From positions 259,457 through 323,456 of the forward strand of contig NZ_PIJY01000030.1 of the NCBI RefSeq assembly GCF_008304605.1: a DNA stretch of 64,000 nt, in the 5' to 3' direction. The translations under genes were made by a program, and so were the position numbers. The notes below the pieces were generated by a model. It saw only the letters and a program-made list of their open reading frames with translations. It made no database searches and was not told where the DNA came from. Source of the stretch: Oceanobacillus polygoni. GTDB lineage: Bacteria > Bacillota > Bacilli > Bacillales > Amphibacillaceae. Positions 43,639 to 52,073 of the stretch are shown here, in pieces (within the stretch, counting starts at the first letter, position 1; the number at the start of each line of letters is the position of its first letter).

Positions 43639-45099
43639 TTACATCAATTTTATATCTCCTTGCTTCGCTCGTTTGATAAAGAACGCAAGGATAACAGCTA
43701 TTGCAATAATAAAAGTTGAGATGAAAAATGCATCATTAATTCCACCAAGCATTGCTTCCAAAGCTATTTGCTGCTGCAGCTCCGCTGTCGGACCACCTGC
43801 AACAGCCTCCGTTAAACGGTTTGCATACACACTCTCGCGAATCGACATAATCGTTATTAACAATGCAGTTCCAATCGCTCCAGAGACCTGATTCAACGTA
43901 TTATTCATCGCTGTTCCATGTGGGTAATATTCAGCAGGCAACTGATTTAAGCCGTTGGTCGATACTGGCATCATAACCATGGATAGACCTAACATACGCA
44001 TTCCATGGAGTACCATTAACGTAAAGTAACCTGTCTCAAACGTTAAGTTACTAAAGCAGTACGTTGTTATTGTCATAATCGATAAGCCAACAATCGCTAG
44101 CACTCGTCCGCCATATCTATCAAACAGTCTCCCCGTAATTGGCGACATAAATGCATTTAGAAGAGCTCCTGGTAATAGCATTAACCCTGTATCCATTGGC
44201 GAAATCCCGCGTATCGTTTGTGCATAGATCGGCAACAATAGAAAACCAGAGAACATTGCAATATTAACAACCACCGAAATGACGGATGCCAACGAGAACA
44301 TTGGATATTTAAACACATTAAAGTTTAGCATTGGCTCCTCTAGCTTCGATTGACGAAGGATAAACCATATAAGTGCTAAAACCCCAATCGTAATAGTTCC
44401 ATATACTTGTAAACTATCCCAGCCCTTCGATCCCGCTGAACTAAATCCATAAAGCAATCCACCAAATCCGATACTGGACAAAATTAGAGAAAGTATATCT
44501 AACTTAATCGTCACTTTTTCTTTCTTATCTTTTAATAGGAAAAAGCCAAGCAAAAATACAACTGCTGCAATTGGTGTAATAAAATGAAATAGCATTCTCC
44601 AATCATAATGCTCAACAATCCACCCAGAAAGCGTTGGCCCAATTGCTGGAGCAAACATTAAAATTAGACCAAAGATTCCCATCGCTGTTCCTCGTTTAGC
44701 AATTGGAAAGCTTATTAACATAACATTCATTAATAGTGGCATCATAATTGCGGACCCAGATGCCTGCACCATTCGTGCAGTTAGCAAGACCGGAAATGCA
44801 TGAGCGATACCAGCGATAAAAGTTCCACATAAAAATAAACCCATCGCTACTAAAAACAAGCGCCGCACAGAATATTTTTGAATTAAAAATGCTGTTGTTG
44901 GAATCAATATGCCATTAATTAGCATATATCCTGTTGTTAACCATTGGACGACAGATGTACTCACATCAAGGTCATCCATGATAGATGGCAACGCAATATT
45001 TAACAGCGTATTATTTAAAAATGAAATAAATGCACCGACCATAAGTATCGCTAAAATACCATACTTTGGCCGGACATTTTGATTGACAGATGGTTCCAT
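43639..45099 (-). CDS. DHA2-family MFS multidrug exporter, LmrB-like
   Basis: A 14-helix drug:proton antiporter of 486 residues. Family motifs are SFLNNTLLNIALPSIMDDL in helix 1, WLTTGYMLINGILIPTTAFL in helix 2, RMVQASGSAIMMPLLMN in helix 4 (motif B Arg), and MFAPAIGPTLSGWIVEHYDWRM-type motif C in helix 5, which marks exporters. It is closest in feel to B. subtilis LmrB (lincomycin/puromycin). The C-terminus is basic. It is monocistronic with its own terminator; no adjacent TetR regulator is seen. Substrates cannot be told from sequence. Confidence 0.85.
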   Translation of the reverse strand: MEPSVNQNVRPKYGILAILMVGAFISFLNNTLLNIALPSIMDDLDVSTSVVQWLTTGYMLINGILIPTTAFLIQKYSVRRLFLVAMGLFLCGTFIAGIAHAFPVLLTARMVQASGSAIMMPLLMNVMLISFPIAKRGTAMGIFGLILMFAPAIGPTLSGWIVEHYDWRMLFHFITPIAAVVFLLGFFLLKDKKEKVTIKLDILSLILSSIGFGGLLYGFSSAGSKGWDSLQVYGTITIGVLALIWFILRQSKLEEPMLNFNVFKYPMFSLASVISVVVNIAMFSGFLLLPIYAQTIRGISPMDTGLMLLPGALLNAFMSPITGRLFDRYGGRVLAIVGLSIMTITTYCFSNLTFETGYFTLMVLHGMRMLGLSMVMMPVSTNGLNQLPAEYYPHGTAMNNTLNQVSGAIGTALLITIMSIRESVYANRLTEAVAGGPTAELQQQIALEAMLGGINDAFFISTFIIAIAVILAFFIKRAKQGDIKLM

Positions 45100-45442
45100 T
45101 AAATCTTTTCTCCCTTACACTAAACTAATCATTTATCATTCGAAAATTTCTACTGACATAAATCCTATCATATACCTTTAGTCCAGATAATACAAATAAA
45201 ATTTTCATTGTCTTTATCATGCTTTGGGAACCATCTAGAAATGCATAATATTTTTAATAGACTACAAGTCTAGCATAAATAAATAGCAATTTAAGAAAAT
45301 CGTATCCTAATTATATGGTCAAAGCTTTTTAACGTATCGATAAAATAGCACACACATATTTCTTAAAAAAGCAACTAATTCTTTTACCTTTGTGTCCAAA
45401 ATTTGTCTATCTCCACTAAATCTACAAATCTTCATGAACATT
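45100..45442. other. Spacer between the MFS gene and qox, no gene
   Basis: A+T-rich divergent control region. No coding frame with a ribosome-binding site was found. The qox promoter and a Rex-like site begin at its right end. Confidence 0.5.
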
Positions 45443-45460
45443 TTGTGAAGCATTTCTCAT
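45443..45460. promoter_or_regulatory. Rex/Fnr-like site upstream of the qox promoter
   Basis: TTGTGAAGCATTTCTCAT matches the Rex consensus TTGTGAA-N4-TTCACAA at 12 of 14 fixed positions. It lies directly upstream of the predicted -35. Confidence 0.4.
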
Positions 45461-45464
45461 ACTC

Positions 45465-45493
45465 TTGTATTTTTTCTTTTTGCGTACTATTAT
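45465..45493 (+). promoter_or_regulatory. Probable promoter of qoxABCD
   Basis: TTGTAT, a 17-base spacer and TATTAT lie about 73 bases upstream of qoxA. Confidence 0.5.
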
Positions 45494-45565
45494 ATAGAAC
45501 GATATTCGTGTTTACCTTAATATTGGCGCAAAAAAACAGATAATTTAACAGAAAGGGGTATATAC

Positions 45566-46477
45566 ATGAAACTTAAATGGACCTTACTAACATTCATTTT
45601 CACTATAGCCACAGTGTTAACAGGTTGTGAACCTTTACTTGTGTTAGATCCAAAGGGACCACAGGCCCAAACGACTGCTGATGTTATTTGGATATCCATC
45701 TACACCATGGCGTTCATTGTTATTACCGTACTCGTATTACTTATCATTATCCTTGTAAAATATCGCGCATCTAAACAAGATGATGATTATGAACCACCAC
45801 ATATTGAGGGAAATCCTATTGTCGAAGGAATTATTGTTGGTATACCAATTTTAATTGTTATCTTCTTATCTATCGTGTCTGTTGTATCAACATATCAAGT
45901 TGAAACAGTACCAGAAGGATATGAGGATCAGGAACCGTTGGTAATTTATGCTTCTTCATCTAACTGGAAATGGCATTTCAGTTACCCAGAAGAAGATATT
46001 GAAACAGTCAATTATGTATTTATCCCAACAGATCGTGCCGTCGAGTTCAAACTGTACTCACATGGTCCAATTACAAGTTTTTGGATACCACAGCTAGCCG
46101 GACAAAAATATGCGATGGCTGACATGGTAACGACGATTAACTTAGCGGCTGAATCCGCTGGAGAATTTATGGGTAGAAATGCAAACTTTAGTGGTGAAGG
46201 TTTTGCTGAAAACACATTTAACGTTATCGCAATGCCACAAGATGAGTTCGATAGTTGGGTAGAAGATATTCACGCTACTGCCGACCCATTAACAGAAGAT
46301 GTTTTCGATGAATTATTAGAGCCTGGTCATCTAGGGCAACTCGCTTTCACTGGAACACATTTAGAATTTTCACCAGCACCTGAGGGTGAGCATGGTGGAC
46401 ATAATCATGGATCATCAGATGATACGGAAAACTCCGAGGATGATGACCACGATGAGTCAGAACACGATCATCATTAA
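45566..46477 (+). CDS. qoxA: Cytochrome aa3 quinol oxidase subunit II QoxA
   Basis: Membrane-anchored lipoprotein subunit of the aa3-600 menaquinol oxidase. A signal peptide with lipobox VLTGC (Cys at 21) is followed by two TM helices (about 40-65 and 85-110) and an external cupredoxin domain (SSNWKWHFSYP, then WIPQLAGQKYAMADM). The copper-A ligands of cytochrome c oxidases are absent, as expected for a quinol oxidase. An unusual C-terminal tail of about 30 residues is rich in His and Asp (GEHGGHNHGSSDD, then acidic, ending HDHH). It is the first gene of qoxABCD. ATG 45566 is preceded by GAAAGGGGTATATAC. Confidence 0.93.
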   Translation: MKLKWTLLTFIFTIATVLTGCEPLLVLDPKGPQAQTTADVIWISIYTMAFIVITVLVLLIIILVKYRASKQDDDYEPPHIEGNPIVEGIIVGIPILIVIFLSIVSVVSTYQVETVPEGYEDQEPLVIYASSSNWKWHFSYPEEDIETVNYVFIPTDRAVEFKLYSHGPITSFWIPQLAGQKYAMADMVTTINLAAESAGEFMGRNANFSGEGFAENTFNVIAMPQDEFDSWVEDIHATADPLTEDVFDELLEPGHLGQLAFTGTHLEFSPAPEGEHGGHNHGSSDDTENSEDDDHDESEHDHH

Positions 46478-46550
46478 TTAGAAGACTACGAACACAACAG
46501 CTAGATTACTAATCTAAATGTAGTTGAACTTCTTGAAAGGAGTAACAAAC

Positions 46551-48500
46551 ATGGAATTTTTTGAAAGGTTCGCTATCCCCCATCCAGATCCAATGATTTA
46601 TGCATCCATGGTAGCAATCGTACTTGTTTCCATTGCAATCGTTGCTGGATTAACTTACTTTAAAAAATGGGGCTATTTATGGGACGAATGGTTAACAACG
46701 ACTGACCATAAACGAATCGGAATTATGTATTTAATTTCTGCTTTAATAATGCTATTCCGTGGTGGCGCAGATGCTGTCATGATGCGCGTACAGCTTTCCA
46801 GCCCTGAAATGGAATTTTTAAACGCACAACATTATAACGAGGTTTTCACAACGCACGGAGTTGTCATGATCTTCTTTATGGCGATGCCGTTCGTTATCGG
46901 ATTAATGAACTATATTGTGCCATTGCAAATCGGTGCACGCGACGTTGCTTTCCCGCGACTGAACGCACTTAGCTTCTGGTTATTCTTTGCCGGAGCAATG
47001 CTCTTTAACATTTCGTTTGTTATCGGTGGCTCCCCTGACGCTGGTTGGACCAATTACTTTCCACTAGCAAGTAATGAGTTTAGCCAATCTGTCGGTGTAA
47101 ACTATTACATGTGGGCACTTCAGATTTCTGGGATTGGAACATTGATGACAGGTATTAACTTTATCGTGACGATTTTCAGAATGAGAGCTCCTGGCATGAA
47201 ATTAATGAAAATGCCACTATTTACATGGTCAGCTCTAATCACGAATGTCATTATTGTATTTGCATTCCCTGTATTAACGGTTGCCCTTTTAATGGGAACA
47301 TTCGACCGTCAATTTGGAACATCGTTCTTTGCAACAGGTAATGGTGGAATGGATATGTACTGGGCAAACCTATTCTGGGTTTGGGGACATCCAGAGGTTT
47401 ACATTCTGATCCTTCCAGCATTCGGTATTTACAGTGAGATTATTTCGACCTTCTCAGAACGTAATTTATATGGTTATAAATCAATGGTTGCATCCATGGT
47501 ACTAATTTCCCTACTCTCATTCTTTGTATGGGTTCACCATTTCTTTACAATGGGACAGGGTGCATTAACAAATAGTATCTTCTCGATTACAACGATGGCA
47601 ATCGCCATACCAACCGGGATTAAGATATTTAACTGGCTCTTAACGATGTGGAAAGGTAAGATCAGGTTTACCGTTCCGATGCTTTACTCCGTAGCCTTCA
47701 TCCCACTTTTCACAGTCGGTGGAGTAACTGGAGTAATGCTTGCAATGGCAAGCGCTGACTATCAATATCACAATACGATGTTCCTAGTCGCTCACTTCCA
47801 CAATACGATTATTCCTGGTGTTGTATACGCAATGCTTGCTGGTCTTACGTATTGGTGGCCAAAAATGTTCGGCTTTATCCTGAACGAACGAATTGGAAAA
47901 TGGGCTTTCTGGTTTAATGTTGTCGGCTTTGTCTTGGCTTTCTTCCCGATGTACATCACTGGATTAGATGGGCAAGCTCGTCGTATGTACACTTACTCAG
48001 AATCAACTGGGTTTGGTCCATTGAATATGCTTTCGTTTGCTGGAGCAGGTTTAATGGCAATAGCATTTATCCTAATCGCCTACAATATTTTCTATAGTAT
48101 TAAAAACTCACCTAGAAATGTTGGAGACGATCCATGGAATGCGCGTTCATTAGAATGGGCAACGCATAATCCAGTACCAGAATACAACTTTGCGATTACG
48201 CCTGAAGTAAATTCTAGCCAAGCACTATGGGATCACAAGAAAAAATCCCATACATTATTCAAAGGTAAAATCGATAAAATCCATATGCCTAATAATAGCG
48301 GAATTCCTATTATCATGGCTGGTATTTTATTTGTATTTGGATTCTCGTTCGTCTTTAGTATTTGGCCAGCTGTAATCATTGCTGCCATTGCATTCTTCTC
48401 CTGTATGTTATATAGCTCGTTTGAGAACGATCATGGTCGCTATATTTCTGCTGAAGAAGTGAAAGAAACAGAAGAGAAATTTGGAGGTGCTAAGAAATGA
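46551..48500 (+). CDS. qoxB: Cytochrome aa3 quinol oxidase subunit I QoxB
   Basis: The catalytic subunit, which reduces oxygen at the heme a3/copper-B centre and pumps protons. It has 649 residues and about 15 helices. The low-spin heme His is in FTTHGVVMIFFM, the copper-B His-Tyr pair in WVWGHPEVYILIL, the two further copper ligands in WVHHFFTMG, and the heme a3/a His pair in VAHFHNTIIPG. ATG 46551 is chosen over the frame start at 46524 because GAAAGGAGTAACAAAC precedes it and MEFFERFAIPHPDPM is the family start. It overlaps qoxC by 4 bases (ATGA). Confidence 0.95.
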   Translation: MEFFERFAIPHPDPMIYASMVAIVLVSIAIVAGLTYFKKWGYLWDEWLTTTDHKRIGIMYLISALIMLFRGGADAVMMRVQLSSPEMEFLNAQHYNEVFTTHGVVMIFFMAMPFVIGLMNYIVPLQIGARDVAFPRLNALSFWLFFAGAMLFNISFVIGGSPDAGWTNYFPLASNEFSQSVGVNYYMWALQISGIGTLMTGINFIVTIFRMRAPGMKLMKMPLFTWSALITNVIIVFAFPVLTVALLMGTFDRQFGTSFFATGNGGMDMYWANLFWVWGHPEVYILILPAFGIYSEIISTFSERNLYGYKSMVASMVLISLLSFFVWVHHFFTMGQGALTNSIFSITTMAIAIPTGIKIFNWLLTMWKGKIRFTVPMLYSVAFIPLFTVGGVTGVMLAMASADYQYHNTMFLVAHFHNTIIPGVVYAMLAGLTYWWPKMFGFILNERIGKWAFWFNVVGFVLAFFPMYITGLDGQARRMYTYSESTGFGPLNMLSFAGAGLMAIAFILIAYNIFYSIKNSPRNVGDDPWNARSLEWATHNPVPEYNFAITPEVNSSQALWDHKKKSHTLFKGKIDKIHMPNNSGIPIIMAGILFVFGFSFVFSIWPAVIIAAIAFFSCMLYSSFENDHGRYISAEEVKETEEKFGGAKK

Positions 48501-49093
48501 AGATAGATCACTCGCAACCTCTTGAATACAGCACGCATAAGAACGAGATGAATATATTAGGCTTCTGGATTTTCCTAGGCGCTGAAATTATGCTTTTTGC
48601 AACACTATTCACATCCTATTTCATCTATGAAAACCGGGTTGGAAATGGACCTAGTGGTGCAGAAATCTTTGAAATAACACCTGTTTTAATCGAGACGGTT
48701 GTACTTTTAACAAGTAGTTTTACAATCGGACTTGCAATTAACGCCATGCGTTTGAACCGACCAAAAGCAATGCTATGGTTCTTAGGTATAACACTAATCC
48801 TTGGCGCAACGTTCCTTAGCGTTGAAATTTATGAATTTGTTCACTACTACCATGTTGGAGCAACATTACAAACGAGTGCATTTACTGGTATTTTATTAAC
48901 AACACTCGGAACACATGGAGCTCACGTAACATTTGGTTTGTTCTGGGGAATAGCTATCTTCTTGCAAATTAAAAAACATGGCTTAACACCAGAAACAGCT
49001 AATAAATCATTTAATTACTCATTATATTGGCATTTTCTAGATGTAATGTGGATTTTCATTTTCAGCTTCATCTACTTGAAAGGAATGATGTAA
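48497..49093 (+). CDS. qoxC: Cytochrome aa3 quinol oxidase subunit III QoxC
   Basis: A 198-residue membrane subunit with five helices that supports the proton-pumping core. NILGFWIFLGAEIMLFATLF opens the protein, and TTLGTHGAHVTFGLFWG and YWHFLDVMWIFIFSFIYL are late, as in heme-copper oxidase subunit III. The start overlaps the qoxB stop (ATGA) and lies behind GGAGGTGCTAAGAA, so translation is coupled. Confidence 0.95.
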   Translation: MKIDHSQPLEYSTHKNEMNILGFWIFLGAEIMLFATLFTSYFIYENRVGNGPSGAEIFEITPVLIETVVLLTSSFTIGLAINAMRLNRPKAMLWFLGITLILGATFLSVEIYEFVHYYHVGATLQTSAFTGILLTTLGTHGAHVTFGLFWGIAIFLQIKKHGLTPETANKSFNYSLYWHFLDVMWIFIFSFIYLKGMM

Positions 49094-49094
49094 C

Positions 49095-49376
49095 ATGAAG
49101 GAATTATTTCCATTAAAGCAAGTCAATGGCTTTGTTTTCTCATTGCTCCTTACTGTTGTTGCGCTGAGCGTTTACTTCATGGATATGTCATTTAGCTTAG
49201 GTATGACTATTTTGCTTGTGACAGCTTTTATTCAAGCAATTGTACAGTTTGTCTTGTTTATGCATGCCGGTGAGACCGATGATAAACGAACAATCTACAC
49301 AACCTTATACTACAGTGCCTTAATTGCTTTAGTAACTATATTTGGTTCATTACTTGCAATGGTATGGGATATGTAA
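49095..49376 (+). CDS. qoxD: Cytochrome aa3 quinol oxidase subunit IV QoxD
   Basis: A 93-residue three-helix protein that ends the qox operon. FPLKQVNGFVFSLLLTVVAL opens it, and the central QAIVQFVLFMHAGETDDKR is typical of subunit IV (CyoD/QoxD). It begins one base after the qoxC stop. It probably aids assembly of the copper site. A strong terminator follows within 20 bases. Confidence 0.93.
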   Translation: MKELFPLKQVNGFVFSLLLTVVALSVYFMDMSFSLGMTILLVTAFIQAIVQFVLFMHAGETDDKRTIYTTLYYSALIALVTIFGSLLAMVWDM

Positions 49377-49387
49377 AAAAATCAACA

Positions 49388-49428
49388 ACAAAGCGAGCGT
49401 CCAGCATGTGACGCTCGCTTTTTTTCGT
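49388..49428 (+). terminator. Terminator after qoxABCD
   Basis: AAAGCGAGCGTC pairs with GACGCTCGCTTT around CAGCATGT, then a T-run. Confidence 0.95.
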
Positions 49429-49439
49429 AATTTAAATAA

Positions 49440-49673
49440 TTATAATGTACTTCTCTTCGCCTCATGTTCCTTGTTGATCATTTCTTCTGTTGCAACAAGA
49501 AACACACCCATTATCCAAATAAATGCAGCACTCATAACCGCACCTACACCAATACCAACTAGCCCTTGGTAATCGCTTACATAAACTCCACAAGAAAAAA
49601 TGGCAATTCCAAGGAAAACCAACGTACCACAAATATATTTTACTGCGTTTAATATAGTTGCATGTGCTTTCAT
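49440..49673 (-). CDS. Small two-helix membrane protein
   Basis: I do not recognise this 77-residue protein. Two hydrophobic helices can be read (YICGTLVFLGIAIFSCGVY and VGAVMSAAFIWIMGVFLVA), separated by a short SDYQGLVG loop, with a polar charged C-terminus (EEMINKEHEAKRSTL). ATG 49673 is preceded by GGGAGGTCGTTTCAA, a good site. It is convergent with qoxD and uses the other side of its terminator. A role in the envelope or respiratory chain is only suggested by position. Confidence 0.65.
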   Translation of the reverse strand: MKAHATILNAVKYICGTLVFLGIAIFSCGVYVSDYQGLVGIGVGAVMSAAFIWIMGVFLVATEEMINKEHEAKRSTL

Positions 49674-49808
49674 TTGAAACGACCTCCCTTACTTACTATT
49701 ATTTACCACGTTCACACTTTTGTCAAACATTTATTTCTAATTTGTGAACTTTAAAATTAGGTATTGACAAAGTTCCGCAGGCGCCTATTTTTAGCATATG
49801 AATGTATT

Positions 49809-49847
49809 CAAAAAAATAAACCGAGAGCATTACCTCCCGGTTATTAT
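49809..49847 (-). terminator. Terminator after the DUF4145-type gene
   Basis: On the minus strand AATAACCGGGAG pairs with CTCTCGGTTTATT around GTAATG, then TTTTTT. Confidence 0.85.
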
Positions 49848-49865
49848 GACTGTTACTCCCCTGCT

Positions 49866-50999
49866 TCAATTAATACTAACGGTAGTGCTGTCTGTTTGGA
49901 TTTGTTTCATTTGTTCAAATAAGCTTTTAATCGTACCAATACCCACGTTGTCATACTTAGCTAGAATAACGAGTTCTTTCGGTAGCTGCTCAACTGTTTC
50001 CATTTGATCCTCACGTAGCTGCTTCAATAAACTTGGGAATCCCGAAAACATGTCCTCATGTAGTGGCACCATAGCCAACTCCTCTGTTACAATGAGATAC
50101 TCTGCTTTAAAAAAGAAAAATAATTCTCCAGGACGATCTAACATAATTTTTCTTCGTTGTTTCTCTTCTTCGATAAAAACTTCCAATTCTTCAAAAAGTA
50201 TTTCTTCATTTTTAGCTTTGTAGCGTTTTACATTTGTTGATAACCCTTCTAAATTATTTGGAAGTTCACTCATGATTCGCGCCTGCTGCTCTGCTCCCAG
50301 TCGAATTAAGAACATCTCCGAACGTTCAAAACGCTGCGGTAATAGAAATGCATCCCTTAAGAAATAAGGGATTTCCAATTCTCTATCTTTATATACAAGT
50401 TTTCGAATCGTAGTAAATCCTGGAGGTAGTGGTTGTGAAGGTTTTTCTGCGACAAACTCCCCTCCATCCTCACTTTCAAGCTTATCCTCTCTCTCTTTAA
50501 CCGAAGCATGTAACAATTGCTCTAAAGCCCCTAAGCGAATTTCTATCTCGGAGATATCATAGTCTTCTTTTCCCTGCGTTGTTGGATCCTGATATTCTGG
50601 AAATTCAAATTCAAGTGGACCATATGTCTCCACATACCATCGAACAATCACATAGACAGCTTCCCATGACTGTAATGCCTCTGAATACCGGAATTTCCTT
50701 GTATCATGTGCAGCCTGATTCCCCAACATTCGTACGGTATGCAAAGCATCACGCAGCTCTATCGTTATGTATCCATTATCATTTAGGATATCGATTCGTT
50801 CCATTAGCTTCATCGATGTTCTAGAGGGCAGCTCTTCCTCTTTCATTACCAACTGTAAGATTGTTTCCACAAAAACTCTTGCATGTGTCAACATTGTCCT
50901 TGGGCTCGTAAAAATACTATTTTCAAGTTCCCTAGCAACATATGCCAGCTCTTTATTCATCTGTTCCAAAAATTGATAGTAATAATTGTCCATCTTCAT
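49866..50999 (-). CDS. DUF4145-like protein of unknown function
   Basis: A 377-residue soluble protein. Residues 1-125 are an all-helical domain (PRTMLTHARVFVETILQLV, MERIDILNDNGYI, VRMLGNQAAHD). This is the DUF4145/HEPN-like 'RxxxExxL ... NxAAH' pattern, also found at the N-terminus of type I restriction subunits and nucleases. The remaining two-thirds are charged, with LVYKDRELEIPYFLRDAF and FEELEVFIEEEKQRRK, and I recognise no catalytic motif. No nuclease or methyltransferase neighbours exist, so a defence role is not supported. ATG 50999 (or the second Met, 50993) lies in a good context. It is monocistronic. Confidence 0.6.
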   Translation of the reverse strand: MKMDNYYYQFLEQMNKELAYVARELENSIFTSPRTMLTHARVFVETILQLVMKEEELPSRTSMKLMERIDILNDNGYITIELRDALHTVRMLGNQAAHDTRKFRYSEALQSWEAVYVIVRWYVETYGPLEFEFPEYQDPTTQGKEDYDISEIEIRLGALEQLLHASVKEREDKLESEDGGEFVAEKPSQPLPPGFTTIRKLVYKDRELEIPYFLRDAFLLPQRFERSEMFLIRLGAEQQARIMSELPNNLEGLSTNVKRYKAKNEEILFEELEVFIEEEKQRRKIMLDRPGELFFFFKAEYLIVTEELAMVPLHEDMFSGFPSLLKQLREDQMETVEQLPKELVILAKYDNVGIGTIKSLFEQMKQIQTDSTTVSIN

Positions 51000-51087
51000 T
51001 TGTGTTGTCTCCTAGCTGTAAAAATTCAAGTCAAACTATTATTTTACCATAGAACGGAGGTTATCTGTTTTTATTTTTCTACCAGCA

Positions 51088-51126
51088 TAGAAAAAACTAC
51101 TTATCGCATCCACGTAAGTAGTTTCA
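51088..51126 (-). terminator. Terminator after the TetR gene
   Basis: On the minus strand AAACTACTTA pairs with TAAGTAGTTT, then TTTTC. Confidence 0.8.
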
Positions 51127-51136
51127 CTATCTACCA

Positions 51137-51970
51137 TTATTCGAAATTAAAGTGCTTTCGCAGTTTAAAATAAATCGCTTTACATTCAGCGTGATGTCGA
51201 ATATTTTCCAATAACCCACTTACCAGCACTCTACTTAATTTCGGTTTTTGAATCTCTTCTTTCAATAAAATGAGTGATTCTTTTTCAATCTCCCCTTCAA
51301 TCTCTCCTAACGCATGATCCATCAGCATGATTATTTCTTCTATTGTTATTTCTTCATGTAATGGCTTCTTCATCAATTGAACGAAGTCTGAAGTCAAGAA
51401 TGGAATTGTTGTATAAGTTGCTAATAAGTTCGTTTTTTCAACAAGCGATTTGCAAAGTGTATCTAAATCAACTTGTAAATTAAGGAAGAAAAAGAGTTCC
51501 GAATACGTTTTCATGAATCCTTGAATACAGTATACGAGATCATATTTCATCTGCTCCACTTCATAACCGTAGATTTTCTCTACCATATATAAAACGGACT
51601 CCTCAATCAGCTGACTATAATAACGCATTTTTACAATCAATTCATCATTCAATGTATGGGCTTGCTCTTGAATAAAAATTTTCGCGAACTCAGAATGTTC
51701 ATAGTACGAATCAAAACATAAATGGTAAAATTCATATAGGAGTCTATCCTTATCATCTTCACTTCTGACCAAGTAGTCAATGCTTGATACATACTTCATC
51801 ATAAAGTGGTCAATTAGAGCTAGAATCAGTGCATCCTTTGACTTAAACGATAAGTAAAAAGCTCCTTTAGAAATACCGCAATGATCTGTTATTTGCTGAA
51901 TCGAAGTTGCACTAAATCCTTGCTTTGCAAAAAGCTCTAGTGCCTTATCCATAATTAGTTGTTTTTTTGT
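51137..51970 (-). CDS. TetR-family regulator, YerO-like
   Basis: A 277-residue repressor. It has an N-terminal TetR helix-turn-helix (KALELFAKQGFSATSIQQIT, then GISKGAFYLSFKSKDALI) and a long all-helical ligand/dimer domain, including a third helical block near the C-terminus (LSRVLVSGLLENIRHHAE). Relatives such as B. subtilis YerO are encoded beside the RND pump gene swrC/yerP, as here. GTG 51970 is chosen because AAAGGGAG lies 8 bases upstream; a longer frame to 52009 runs into the promoter. It is divergent from the pump with about 100 bases between, which contain an operator-like dyad. Confidence 0.85.
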   Translation of the reverse strand, partial: TKKQLIMDKALELFAKQGFSATSIQQITDHCGISKGAFYLSFKSKDALILALIDHFMMKYVSSIDYLVRSEDDKDRLLYEFYHLCFDSYYEHSEFAKIFIQEQAHTLNDELIVKMRYYSQLIEESVLYMVEKIYGYEVEQMKYDLVYCIQGFMKTYSELFFFLNLQVDLDTLCKSLVEKTNLLATYTTIPFLTSDFVQLMKKPLHEEITIEEIIMLMDHALGEIEGEIEKESLILLKEEIQKPKLSRVLVSGLLENIRHHAECKAIYFKLRKHFNFE

Positions 51971-52002
51971 CACATTTCGCACTCCCTTTCCCGCAACTAA
52001 CA

Positions 52003-52031
52003 TTGACAATTGACCGAGTAGTCATTATTAT
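52003..52031 (+). promoter_or_regulatory. Promoter of the RND pump with an embedded TetR operator
   Basis: TTGACA (52003-52008), 17 bases and TATTAT (52026-52031). The spacer contains TGACCGAGTAGTCA, an imperfect TGACCG-type palindrome of the kind TetR-family repressors bind. Repression by the divergent regulator is inferred. Confidence 0.65.
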
Positions 52032-52073
52032 AAGTAACGTAGTATTAAAAGTCAAATAAGGGCAGGTGTAAAG

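Noticed and set aside
49866-50999. DUF4145-type gene as part of a defence island
   Set aside because: Neighbours are respiratory, membrane and efflux genes; no nuclease, methylase or toxin adjoins.
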